A stretch of 64,000 nt of DNA from Natrarchaeobaculum aegyptiacum (GTDB lineage: Archaea > Halobacteriota > Halobacteria > Halobacteriales > Natrialbaceae): positions 744,001 to 808,000 of the forward strand of contig NZ_CP019893.1 in assembly GCF_002156705.1 (NCBI RefSeq), in the 5' to 3' direction. The translations under genes were made by a program, and so were the position numbers. How positions within the stretch are numbered: position 1 is the first letter of the stretch; each line of letters begins with the position of its first letter. The notes under the pieces were generated by a model. The model saw only the letters and a list, made by a program, of their open reading frames with translations. It made no database searches and was not told where the DNA came from. Positions 42,556-50,824 of this stretch are shown piece by piece.

Positions 42556-43794
42556 TCAGAAGATTCCCAGAACACTATCATCTTCGTCTTCAGTTTCTTC
42601 TTCTTCCCGGCTCTTGTGCTCGTCTTCGTCACTCTTGGCTCGCCACTCGGAGAACCACGCTTTGGCGCGCTTTTTGAGCGCGGAGATGCCTTCTTTGCCG
42701 CCAGTGACCTTCGCGGCGGTGGTCCCGGCAATGACCGTTCCGAGAACGGCGTCGGCGTGGGCATCGCCAGTGAGGTTGCCGAGAAGGCTTTCGACGCCAA
42801 GGGCGTCAGCACCAGCATGCTGAGCTTGGGTGAGTGCGGCACCGACGCTGCCCCAAATACCGGCCGCGCCAACTTTCTTCGCGACCCCGTCGTCGCCCGA
42901 ACCGTCCAGTTGTGCTTTGAGCTCGTCGGTCCGATCGGCCAGTGACTTCAACGGCTCCAGCTCACTTAGTGACTCCTCGATGGCACTCACCCGGCCGGCC
43001 AGGCCCGCGCCACCTTCTGCACCTTTCACTGGAGCACCGGCAGGCATCCGCTGAATGTGGACGTCCGTCCCCATCCGACTCACGACCAGCGGCTCCTCAC
43101 CGGAGAGTGCCTGCTCGGCCGCCGCGTCGGCCTCCCGTTCTAACTGCGGATCAGGGTCAATCTCGAGATCAGCGCCCTCCTGGGGCATCATCGAAATCGG
43201 CGCGCCACCGTTCTGTTGTGTGACGTGGGCGAGTTCGTGCGCGAGCAAGTGCTGACCCTCCGGACTTTCGGGGTCGTACTCGCCCGAATTAAACACGATA
43301 TCGTTCCCGCAGGTAAACGCCTTCGCGTCGATCGCCTCAGCAGCTTTCGCTGCAGTGCCGCCCGTGTGAATGCGCACGTCCGAGAAATCGGCGTCCATCC
43401 GCTCCTCGAGGGCGCGCTGGACGGGCTGATCCAGCGGTTGGCCACCGTTGCTCAGCACGTCCAGGACCTTGCCGGGCACCTCGTCGATGGTCGTGTCGGT
43501 TCCCTCGAGCGAGCGCTGAATCTGACCCTCGTCACGACCGAATAGTCGTGGAACCGCCGAATCAGCGAGATCCACGGCCGCAGCGGAGTTGTCGAGTCTG
43601 GCCGGGGCGAGGTGAGTCTCGACCTTGGCTGCATCTTGCTCGAGTGCGGCGGCCGCCAGGAGTTTAGAACTTCCATTTTGTAGAGCGGCCGACGAGGACG
43701 TTGTCTCCGCTGTCTTCGCCTGTGATTTGTCGCTCGTCTCGTTGTCCGAGTCCGATTTCGAGCGCGCGTTCCGAGAACGCGTCCAGTCTGTCAT
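42556..43794 (-). CDS. DUF4157 (eCIS core domain) cargo protein, copy 1
   Basis: 412 residues. The order is a disordered charged N-terminus, SAVPRLFGRDEGQIQRSLEG, the DUF4157 domain (GQPLD, VRIHTGGTAAKAAEAIDAKA, FTCGNDIVFNSGEYDPESPE, HELAHVTQQNGG with HExxH at about residue 186), then DLEIDPDPQLEREADAAAEQ. The C-terminus is specific: a coiled coil (VSAIEESLSELEPLKSLADR), an Ala/Gly-rich region (VLGTVIAGTTAAKVTGGKE) and a charged tail EEETEDEDDSVLGIF. It is the first gene of the cargo operon, divergent from the AAA+ ATPase with 194 bases between starts. Confidence 0.92.
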   Translation of the reverse strand: MTDWTRSRNARSKSDSDNETSDKSQAKTAETTSSSAALQNGSSKLLAAAALEQDAAKVETHLAPARLDNSAAAVDLADSAVPRLFGRDEGQIQRSLEGTDTTIDEVPGKVLDVLSNGGQPLDQPVQRALEERMDADFSDVRIHTGGTAAKAAEAIDAKAFTCGNDIVFNSGEYDPESPEGQHLLAHELAHVTQQNGGAPISMMPQEGADLEIDPDPQLEREADAAAEQALSGEEPLVVSRMGTDVHIQRMPAGAPVKGAEGGAGLAGRVSAIEESLSELEPLKSLADRTDELKAQLDGSGDDGVAKKVGAAGIWGSVGAALTQAQHAGADALGVESLLGNLTGDAHADAVLGTVIAGTTAAKVTGGKEGISALKKRAKAWFSEWRAKSDEDEHKSREEEETEDEDDSVLGIF

Positions 43795-44059
43795 CGTCTA
43801 CGCCTCCGGGCGCGGTTGGTGCGTCCGTACTTGGGGGTTCGATTGGACATGCTCGCCTTGATTTCTATTCTAACACGAACACCATAATTCTTTTCGTGCT
43901 AACTACATTCTGTAAGAACATATGGCAGTGATACGTGGTTGGAGAGATGGAGAATTACCCCTTCTAGCCGAGGAATAATTGGAATGCGATGAATATGTAC
44001 ACCGACGCCGGAGACCACTTGCGCGCGGAGTTCGAGCGGATCGGCACGGTTCTCGAGTG
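43059..44059. repeat. Duplicated ~1-kb segment, upstream (parental) copy
   Basis: Same-orientation partner of 38690-39670. This copy includes the intact 5' end of the ATPase gene and is therefore the parent. The duplication begins inside the DUF4157 gene just after its conserved domain (reading its strand) and ends about 70 bases into the ATPase gene. Confidence 0.9.
43795..43988. promoter_or_regulatory. Divergent promoter region of the cargo operon and the ATPase
   Basis: 194 bases, clearly AT-richer than the surroundings. For the minus side, GTTAGAATAGAAATC (about 43861-43875) lies roughly 70 bases from the DUF4157 ATG. For the plus side, GAATAATTGGAATG (about 43972-43985) directly precedes the ATPase ATG, and AGAATTACC lies about 35 bases upstream of it. 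A near-copy exists at 39408-39602, so the downstream cargo set brought its own promoter. Confidence 0.5.
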
Positions 44060-46169
44060 TGTCGTCGAGACGGAAATCCGAGGCGAGGAGTCCAACGAGC
44101 CGGGCCGTCTCGTCGGTGAGACCCGTCTGGCCACGTTCACCGGAGCTGAGCCGCCACCCACGACGGATGCCATCGAAACGGCACAACAGAGAGCCGAAAC
44201 GATCGAAGAACGCATCGCCGAGAGCCGCGACGAAGCTATCGCACTGCCGCTGGACGACCTCTGCCGGACGTTCGACCTGTCCCGGGAAGAGAAAGACGTG
44301 TTGTTGTTCGTCCTCGCCCCCGAAATCGATCGGTCGATCACCGATATCTACGGACGGCTGGATGGCTCTGGACAGGCACTGTTACCCACGGTCGCGATCG
44401 TCGAGCGACTGCTATGGTACGCAGGCCACCGGGAGACGACCCCGACTGGCGACCGCCACGACGCGCTCTCCCAATCCACGCCGCTATTCGAGTACGGCAT
44501 CGTCGACCGAACGGCAAGAGAGGACGCCAGTCCGTCGAGGCTCGACGTCCTCTCCGTCGACGACCGCATCGTCGAGTTTCTTCAGGGAGACGATAGCCTC
44601 GATTTGAGAGTACGGACGCGCCTCGAGCGGGAGACCCGAATCCGGGACCAGCCACTGACGATCGCAGACGCAGACGCGTCGCTCGAGGAGCTGCTGATAG
44701 CCCCGGAGTGTCGGGCGGATCTGGAGGCCCTGCCCGATCCCGATGGTCGGGGCCGGCGCGTCTACGTCCACGGCCCAGAGGGAGCCGGAATGCACCGTGC
44801 TGTGGAAGCCGTCTGTGAGAGCGACCGGCTGCTCCGGGCCGACCTGCGGGCGGTCCTCGCGGACGACCGCCTCGAGGCGGTCGTCCGCGAGGCGCGACTG
44901 CTCGGCCTCCCGCTCGTCCTCCACCACGCCGACCAGGCTGTTGCCGACGCGGATCAGTCACTCGAGGCGATCGTCCACCGCGTCGGCGACCTCGAGAGGG
45001 GGCTCTACGTCGTCGGCCGGGAGTCGTGGACGCCGTCGAACCGGCGGGACCGAACACTGGACGCGATCCAGTCGTTTTCGCGACCGACTATCGCACAGAG
45101 ACGGGAATTCTGGACGGACCGGGCTGACCAGTTCGCGGCGGATATCGATCCGGAACGGCTGGCGAGCACGTTCGATCTGACCCAGGGACAGCTGGAGGCG
45201 GCGCTGACGACGGCTCGAACGCTGGCTGCCGACAGCGAGCCGACCGTCGACGACATACGCGCCGGCTGTCGCGCTCAGTCCGCCGACGCGCTCGCGGACC
45301 TGGCACAGCACGTCGAGCCCGACCTGTCGTGGGACGACATCAAACTCGGCGACGAGACGAGACGCCAACTCGAGACCCTCGAGGCCCACGTCACGAACCG
45401 CGGGCGTATCTACGACGACTGGGGGTTTCGCGACCGCGACAAGAACGCGGGCGTCGTCGCCCTGTTCAAGGGGTTGCCGGGGACCGGGAAGACGATGGCC
45501 GCCGAGGTGCTGGCAAAGGAAGTCGGGATGGACGTCTACAAGATCGACCTCTCGTCGGTCGTCTCGAAGTACATCGGCGAAACCGAGGAGAATCTCGAGG
45601 AGATCTTCCAGGCAGCCGAGCAGTCGAACGCGATCCTGCTGTTCGACGAGGCCGACTCCATCTTCGGCGACCGGGCGGAAGTTTCCGACGCGACCGATCG
45701 GTACGCGAACGTCGAAGTGAACTACCTGCTCCAGCGGATCGAACACTACGACGGCATCATCGTGTTGACGACCAACTACGCACAGAACATCGATACCGCC
45801 TTTTCCCGGCGTATCACGCATACGATCCGCTTCGAGAAACCCGACGCAGCGACGCGACGGGCGATCTGGGAGTCGATTTTCCCACCGTCGATGCCCGTCG
45901 AGAACATCGACACCGAGTGGCTCGCCGACTTCGAGTACAGCGGCGGGACGATCGACAACCTCGCGAAACACATCGCGATCTACGCCGCCGAGGCCGACGC
46001 CGAGACGATCACGATGCGACACGTCGTCGAAGCGCTCGAACAGTACAAACGCGACCGAAACAGTCGGATTCAGGACCGTGACTTCGAACCGTATCTCGAG
46101 TATCTCCAGGGACCGACCGAACGAGAACAACAGCAACAACGCCACCGGATTCGCCACGATGAGAACTGA
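43989..46169 (+). CDS. eCIS AAA+ ATPase (Afp15-like)
   Basis: 726 residues. The N-terminal ~110 residues contain a helical segment (EAIALPLDDLCRTFDLSREE) as in bacterial eCIS ATPases. A degenerate first ATPase domain follows (VHGPEGAGMHRAVE, where Met replaces the Walker A Lys). The active AAA+ domain has Walker A FKGLPGTGKTMAAEVLAK (about residue 493), Walker B AILLFDEADSIFGDRAE and an arginine-finger segment AFSRRITHTIRFEKPDAATR. In Afp/PVC clusters this ATPase is needed for particle assembly or cargo loading. It is followed after 30 bases by the DUF4255 gene. Confidence 0.93.
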   Translation: MNMYTDAGDHLRAEFERIGTVLECVVETEIRGEESNEPGRLVGETRLATFTGAEPPPTTDAIETAQQRAETIEERIAESRDEAIALPLDDLCRTFDLSREEKDVLLFVLAPEIDRSITDIYGRLDGSGQALLPTVAIVERLLWYAGHRETTPTGDRHDALSQSTPLFEYGIVDRTAREDASPSRLDVLSVDDRIVEFLQGDDSLDLRVRTRLERETRIRDQPLTIADADASLEELLIAPECRADLEALPDPDGRGRRVYVHGPEGAGMHRAVEAVCESDRLLRADLRAVLADDRLEAVVREARLLGLPLVLHHADQAVADADQSLEAIVHRVGDLERGLYVVGRESWTPSNRRDRTLDAIQSFSRPTIAQRREFWTDRADQFAADIDPERLASTFDLTQGQLEAALTTARTLAADSEPTVDDIRAGCRAQSADALADLAQHVEPDLSWDDIKLGDETRRQLETLEAHVTNRGRIYDDWGFRDRDKNAGVVALFKGLPGTGKTMAAEVLAKEVGMDVYKIDLSSVVSKYIGETEENLEEIFQAAEQSNAILLFDEADSIFGDRAEVSDATDRYANVEVNYLLQRIEHYDGIIVLTTNYAQNIDTAFSRRITHTIRFEKPDAATRRAIWESIFPPSMPVENIDTEWLADFEYSGGTIDNLAKHIAIYAAEADAETITMRHVVEALEQYKRDRNSRIQDRDFEPYLEYLQGPTEREQQQQRHRIRHDEN

Positions 46170-46199
46170 CACCCGCCATCACCGACAATACCCGAACCG

Positions 46200-46859
46200 A
46201 TGACGTACAGCGCCATAGCCGACGTGACGACGGCGATCGTCGAACTCTTGCGGGAGCACGCGGCGGAAGCGGCAACGCCACTCGATCCGTCCGGGATCGA
46301 AGCAGTTGCTCCTGATGCGGTCGATTCGCTCTCCGGGCTCGAACTCGCAGTGTATCCGTACCGGATTGCGACGGACAATCGGGCCGGAACGGCGGTCAAG
46401 CAAGTGACCGGCACGACCCGCTCCGATCCGCCGCTGACGCTTTCGGTGCGGTATCTACTGATCGCCTATACTGATCACGATGAGACGCGAGCGGAGAGTG
46501 GTGACGGACGATCGGGACCTCTCGAGCGGGGGACGAGTCTGGGTGCTGCGTTGCAGATTCTTCACGACAACCAGCAGCTCGATCCGAACGACTCGCCGGC
46601 GGCGCTGTATCAGAACGAGTCGCTCACGATAACGTTCGTCGACGAACCACTCGACGAGATGCTATCGCTGTGGGCCCAGTTCGAGGGTGCGAGCTATCGT
46701 CCGACCGCCGCGATCGAGGTTGCGCCGGTCGTGATCCAATCGTTGAACGAGGAAGAGTTTACGCGTGTCGATGAACGGGAAACTCGCGTCGGGCGTCACA
46801 CAGACGGAGCCGATACCGATGAGACGCCGGATCGTCTCGACATACCTGATAACTCGTAG
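46200..46859 (+). CDS. DUF4255 tail-terminator-like protein (Afp16/Pvc16-like)
   Basis: 219 residues. It starts TYSAIADVTTAIVELLREHA and continues with ELAVYPYRIATDNRAGTAVK, LTLSVRYLLIAYTDHDETR and LGAALQILHDNQQL, the DUF4255 (Pvc16 N-terminal) pattern. In contractile systems this protein caps the distal end of the tube and sheath and sets length together with the tape measure. The C-terminal ~35 residues are an acidic tail. Its gene is convergent with the tube gene, with 37 bases between the stops. Confidence 0.88.
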   Translation: MTYSAIADVTTAIVELLREHAAEAATPLDPSGIEAVAPDAVDSLSGLELAVYPYRIATDNRAGTAVKQVTGTTRSDPPLTLSVRYLLIAYTDHDETRAESGDGRSGPLERGTSLGAALQILHDNQQLDPNDSPAALYQNESLTITFVDEPLDEMLSLWAQFEGASYRPTAAIEVAPVVIQSLNEEEFTRVDERETRVGRHTDGADTDETPDRLDIPDNS

Positions 46860-46896
46860 CAGGCGACGAGTTGTGCTGATTCGATATCTGGTGTGA

Positions 46897-47349
46897 CTAT
46901 TCCGGGAGTCCCGACACCGTTTCGAACCGCTGGTAGGTCAACTCGATCGACTCGAACGCCATCCGGTTTTTCGCACCGATGAGGTCGGGCCCCTGCCATC
47001 GGGTCGGATAGGCACCGGTAAACTCCCAGCCCCAGACGCTCTGTCCCTGAAACTCCTCCTGCAATTTGATGACGACGTCTTTCCGCGTCACGGTACCGCT
47101 CATAACCTCCTCGATCCACTGCCAGAACGTCGCATCTTCGGTCATCCCGCGTTCCATCACGAGATTCGCGTGCGAAAACGTCCCCGGCAGCGAGTGGACG
47201 TGGTCGTTGACGCCGCCTTCCCGGTACTGGACGGTCTCCAGTTGCATCGTGATACCGGATATCTCTGAAAAGCCGGCGACCGGTTCGCCGTCGACCTGTA
47301 CTTCGAAATTGAACTGTGTGTATGGGTCGCTCTGATCTGTGTACGTCAT
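46897..47349 (-). CDS. eCIS inner tube protein (Afp5-like)
   Basis: 150 residues of the conserved phage tail protein family (TIGR02241-like): NFEVQVDGEPVAGFSEISGI at the start, then YREGGVNDHVHSLPGTFSHA, RGMTEDATFWQWIEEVMSG and WEFTGAYPTRWQGPDL. This is the tube fold that stacks as hexamer rings. It is more like the tube-start protein that contacts the baseplate than the bulk tube. It is the last gene of the structural minus-strand block, 33 bases after the 85-residue gene. Confidence 0.92.
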   Translation of the reverse strand: MTYTDQSDPYTQFNFEVQVDGEPVAGFSEISGITMQLETVQYREGGVNDHVHSLPGTFSHANLVMERGMTEDATFWQWIEEVMSGTVTRKDVVIKLQEEFQGQSVWGWEFTGAYPTRWQGPDLIGAKNRMAFESIELTYQRFETVSGLPE

Positions 47350-47382
47350 AGTATGTGGTCCTGTGAGAGGAGTGAAAGCGGG

Positions 47383-47640
47383 CTAGAGATCCTCCAGGGA
47401 GTTCTGGAGGACGGTTCCCTTGCCGTCGTCTTCGAGGATGCTTCCGGAGTGGGTGTCCTCGAGCTGCGGTGACGGTGGCGGTCCGTCGTTCATCCGTTCG
47501 TTGATCTTGCTGATCTCTTCACACCACCGGTGTCGCTCCCAGTGTGGGAGTTCGAGCACCGTGTCGTGATTCCATCCGAAGTGATAGGCCACGAACGCAA
47601 CCTCTTCGTAGAGCGTCTCGCGGTCGTACAGCTGTATCAC
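47383..47640 (-). CDS. Small eCIS protein of DUF6760 type
   Basis: 85 residues: MIQLYDRETLYEEVAFVAYH, FGWNHDTVLELPHWERHRWC, EEISKINERMN, then a disordered tail. The pattern of two helices with a conserved HW-RH-W core matches the short proteins encoded beside tube genes in many eCIS clusters; the function is unproven, probably tube assembly. It overlaps the upstream gene by 4 bases (ATGA). Confidence 0.8.
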   Translation of the reverse strand: MIQLYDRETLYEEVAFVAYHFGWNHDTVLELPHWERHRWCEEISKINERMNDGPPPSPQLEDTHSGSILEDDGKGTVLQNSLEDL

Positions 47641-48155
47641 TTGGTCGGATTTCCCGAAGCCAGCTCACCTGTCTCGGCGTCGTCGTCGTTCGAATCGTTG
47701 GCGGTCGGCGAGTCGAACTCCATCTCCACGTCGTCAGCTGGTGCAGCCGGCGGTTCGGCCGTCGACTCCTCGGTTGACACGTAGGGTCTGCCGGTCATCA
47801 GGTCAACCTCGAACTCGTGTCCACACTCCGGACAGCCGGTCGCGACAGTGTTGCGGCCGCGGTTGTTGACACGTTCGTACATCGCCTGGAGGTGTTCCAG
47901 GTCGGTGACGAACAGGTTCTCGATGACGCTCCGGTCGACCGTCTCGAGCGTGCCGAGTTCCGTCACGACTCTCGCGAGTAGTGTGATCGTCAGGTACGAT
48001 TGATTCGACTGTACCTTCGGATCCTGAAGCGGTTGGATCTCATCGGCGGCCGTCGCAAGCCGCATTCGACCCTCTTTGTGCAGCGTCCCGTCGTCGTCGA
48101 CGTACCCTCGAGGGAGTGTGAACTCGAATTCGGTCTGGAGTGGTTGCTCGCTCAT
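47637..48155 (-). CDS. eCIS tail-assembly-like protein with half zinc site
   Basis: 172 residues. QTEFEFTLPRGYVDDDGTLH is followed by EGRMRLATAADEIQPLQDPK and LTITLLARVVTELGTLETVD, features of tail-assembly (gpE/T4-like chaperone) proteins in eCIS. Near residue 110 is GCPECGHEFEVDL, a single CxxC pair, so a zinc site would need a second molecule or partner. The last ~45 residues are disordered and acidic. Overlaps by 4 bases at its 3' end (with 47640) and by 4 bases at its start (with the 50-residue gene). Confidence 0.8.
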   Translation of the reverse strand: MSEQPLQTEFEFTLPRGYVDDDGTLHKEGRMRLATAADEIQPLQDPKVQSNQSYLTITLLARVVTELGTLETVDRSVIENLFVTDLEHLQAMYERVNNRGRNTVATGCPECGHEFEVDLMTGRPYVSTEESTAEPPAAPADDVEMEFDSPTANDSNDDDAETGELASGNPTK

Positions 48156-48304
48156 TCGTATCGGGTGTGCGTGACCGTAATGTTGCTGACGTGTGCGCTG
48201 GCGCTGCCGGTGTGAAGATACCCCTCACTGTCGATGCGACACTCGTCACCGTACCAGGTGTGATCGAGGGAGTATCCGTGTCCGGACAGCGGTTGCTTCG
48301 TCAT
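48152..48304 (-). CDS. 50-residue protein between a tube gene and the assembly gene
   Basis: ATG 48304 overlaps the stop of the tube gene (ATGA), and the TGA at 48152-48154 overlaps the ATG of the next gene (ATGA again). The peptide reads MTKQPLSGHGYSLDHTWYGD, ECRIDSEGYLHTGSASAHVS, NITVTHTRYE. It fills the only gap in the tube-assembly stretch exactly, and codon use fits. No family is recognised; it is Gly/His/Thr-rich with one cysteine, as in a short beta hairpin or tag. The double overlap makes it very likely a real translated gene. Confidence 0.8.
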   Translation of the reverse strand: MTKQPLSGHGYSLDHTWYGDECRIDSEGYLHTGSASAHVSNITVTHTRYE

Positions 48305-48753
48305 TGGTTCTTGCGCTCCATCTCTTCGAACTCGACGGTGAACGTCTCGATCGCCAGTGCCTCGGCACCGCCGTTTGCTTGTGCGTTCAGCGTCGGTGGC
48401 TCGTACTCGCGGATCCAGGCTTCGGAGAACTCGTACCGGATCGCGTTATTGCCCGACTGGTCCATGATTACCACCGCGATGTCTTTTCTCGCTTCGTCCG
48501 CGTTGCCCTCTTCGACGGCCTTCAGCCAGTCGTTGAGGGCACCGTTGTCTTCGTCGGCACCGCGGGCGAGGACGAGCGGCGAGTAATGGACGTCACCGAA
48601 CATCTTCCGGGTGTGTTTTGCGTCGTCACCCTCGCGGTAATCGTACTCCTCGGTTTCCTTTTTCGGCAGCTTGACTTCGAGGAAACCGGGGACTTCAGCG
48701 CCGTCGAGCTCAACTTTGAATTCCGTGCTTGGTAGGGGTCCGTGTTCTGGCAT
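48301..48753 (-). CDS. eCIS inner tube protein (Afp1-like)
   Basis: 150 residues, the second tube-family protein. FKVELDGAEVPGFLEVKLPK is followed by YDYREGDDAKHTRKMFGDVH, LNDWLKAVEEGNADEARKDI and the C-terminal ALAIETFTVEFEEMERKNQ. This copy lies directly after the sheath gene (50 bases), the place of the bulk tube subunit in Afp/PVC operons. Many copies stack to form the channel through which cargo passes. Confidence 0.92.
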   Translation of the reverse strand: MPEHGPLPSTEFKVELDGAEVPGFLEVKLPKKETEEYDYREGDDAKHTRKMFGDVHYSPLVLARGADEDNGALNDWLKAVEEGNADEARKDIAVVIMDQSGNNAIRYEFSEAWIREYEPPTLNAQANGGAEALAIETFTVEFEEMERKNQ

Positions 48754-48803
48754 AGGTGTTGTGTGTGTTATAGTCGTCTGGGTGTGGTTCTACAACGATA
48801 CGA

Positions 48804-50549
48804 TCAGGCGGTTTCGGTGTTCTGTGAGATTCGGAACACGACGAACTCCGCCGGTTTGACTGGTGCAATACCGATTTCGACGATCAACCGACCGTTGTCG
48901 ATGTCGTCCTGGGTCATCGTCTCCTCGCCACAGCGGACGAAAAACGCCTCGTCAGCGGTCGATCCCTGCAGACCTCCTTCTCGCCAGACCGTTTTGAGGA
49001 ACTTCTCGGTAGACTGGCGGATACGAGCCCACAGATCCTCGTCATTGGGTTCGAACACCGCCCACTGTGTTCCCTCTTCGAGAGACTGCTCGATGTAGAG
49101 AAACAGGCGGCGAACGTTGATATACTTCCATTCCGGATCGCTGGAACAGGTGCGAGCACCCCAGACGCGGATGCCACGCCCCTGAAAGCTCCGGATACAG
49201 TTGACGCCTTTCGGATTGAGGACGTCCTGTTCTCCCTTCGTGATGTCACGTTGCAAGCCGACGATTCCCCGTAGCGGTTCGTTCGCAGGAGCCTTGTGAA
49301 CGCCGTGGTCGACGTCGCTTCGGGAATAGATCCCCGCGATGTGACCACCCGGCGGAGCCAGCTTTTCACGATTGGTAACCGGATCGAGAACCGAGACCCA
49401 GGGGTAGTAGTACCCTGCGTAGGAGGAGTCGACGGGTGTCTCCATTTCGGACACCGGACCTGGGTTTTGCGGAGACTGCAGGATCGCGAACCGGTCGCCC
49501 ATGTTTTCACAGTGAGCAACGATGGCGTCGGTCAATCCCTGCACGTCGTTTTCGTCCGGAGCACAGACGAGGGAAATATCGTCAATGGCTTCGAACGCTG
49601 CCAGGCCGGTGCGGAGATCGGGTTTATTCACACCTTCGTAGTCGTTGAGTGTCACTTCACCTTCGGATTCAGCCTCGAGCCCGGGCTCCGGTTCTGCCTG
49701 CTCGGGCAGTTCGGTAACGACTTCCATGTCGACCTCGCGTTCCCCGTCGCGAATCTGTCTGAGTACGTCGATGAATTCATCCGACGATGGATCTGCATCG
49801 ATGTCGATGGGTTCGGCGAGTGCCTCCAGTCTGTCTTCGTCGAGTTCGTCCAGGTCTTCCGGAATGTGCAGCACGTCCTCGTGGTCAACCGTCACGGTAC
49901 CACCATCAGTGCGGATTTCGTGGTCGTCTCGGCTCAACCAGACGAGCCCGTTTTTCGGTCGACCATCGTCGAGATACTCGATGTTGACCAACACGGAACT
50001 CGCCAGTTGTTTTTCGTGGAACTGACTGGATTTCGGATCCGTCGACAGTCCGTCAAACACCTCTTCGACGTCCGGTGAGGGTTCGGGCCGATTACCGTCG
50101 GGATCCATCACCTCCGCTCGGTCGCACGACCAGTACCGGATAATCATATCGAACTGGTCCTGATGTTGGCCGTCGCGAACAATTACGGCGACGTTCGATC
50201 CCCAGTCGCCCGGACCGTTCGCCTCGAGTTCGACGACACCGTTCTTGTCGTCGTCGATCAACGTTCTCGTTGCGACATCGTTGGGATCGGCCGCAGTAAC
50301 TCGTGCGACGTAGCAGCGACTCCCTCCGTTTTTGAAGAAGCCGTTGACTGCGACGTCTAGGTTCGACTCTTTGGGACTCGATCCATAGATGCGTTCGAAC
50401 TCGTTGTAGCTCGTAATGAACTGTGGTTCGACCGGTCCACGAACCGTCTGTCCCAGAAATCCTGCAGTACTGGTACTTACACCTTCGACTGATTTGCTTC
50501 CGGTGCTTTGTTCTTCGACGTAAACTCCGGGTGCTTGATACTCTGGCAT
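48804..50549 (-). CDS. eCIS contractile sheath protein
   Basis: 581 residues. The N-terminus YQAPGVYVEEQSTGSKSVEG and STSTAGFLGQTVRGPVEPQF is the classical sheath start (linking arm plus first strand). The C-terminal half has HIAGIYSRSDVDHGVHKAPA, NEPLRGIVGLQRDITKGEQD and WGARTCSSDPEWKYINVRRL, the conserved sheath core. Between (about residues 110-330) is an acidic insertion that should project outwards. One sheath gene is present, where Afp has three. ATG is preceded by GGAAGAGG. The first gene after a long AT-rich promoter region. Confidence 0.95.
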   Translation of the reverse strand: MPEYQAPGVYVEEQSTGSKSVEGVSTSTAGFLGQTVRGPVEPQFITSYNEFERIYGSSPKESNLDVAVNGFFKNGGSRCYVARVTAADPNDVATRTLIDDDKNGVVELEANGPGDWGSNVAVIVRDGQHQDQFDMIIRYWSCDRAEVMDPDGNRPEPSPDVEEVFDGLSTDPKSSQFHEKQLASSVLVNIEYLDDGRPKNGLVWLSRDDHEIRTDGGTVTVDHEDVLHIPEDLDELDEDRLEALAEPIDIDADPSSDEFIDVLRQIRDGEREVDMEVVTELPEQAEPEPGLEAESEGEVTLNDYEGVNKPDLRTGLAAFEAIDDISLVCAPDENDVQGLTDAIVAHCENMGDRFAILQSPQNPGPVSEMETPVDSSYAGYYYPWVSVLDPVTNREKLAPPGGHIAGIYSRSDVDHGVHKAPANEPLRGIVGLQRDITKGEQDVLNPKGVNCIRSFQGRGIRVWGARTCSSDPEWKYINVRRLFLYIEQSLEEGTQWAVFEPNDEDLWARIRQSTEKFLKTVWREGGLQGSTADEAFFVRCGEETMTQDDIDNGRLIVEIGIAPVKPAEFVVFRISQNTETA

Positions 50550-50824
50550 TTATATCCTCTTCCAGACGTGCTACGTTACATTAGTCGGACATTATAGTAA
50601 TATATTTTACGATACGTATAGCAAAATCACTAATTACGTATTATAAAAATATGTAGTTTATATAGAGAAGAATAACTATCGAGACCGGAAGTGGTGAGAT
50701 TTCTGTAGTAGCTATGGTGTTCGTTTGACGTGGAGGGATGAACTCATACGGATCGTCGTTGTGTTTTATCAGTAATCGCTCGGACGGACCAGTGACAACT
50801 GGCAAAGAACGCCAACAGACCGCA
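50550..50824. promoter_or_regulatory. Sheath-tube operon promoter region
   Basis: 275 bases, among the most AT-rich sequence of the window and without a gene. The minus-strand box TAAAATATATTAC (50597-50609) lies 48-60 bases before the sheath ATG, and a further AT stretch (TATAAACTACATATTTTTAT, minus strand) spans about 50642-50661. A strong separate promoter fits the need for hundreds of sheath and tube copies per particle. Confidence 0.55.
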
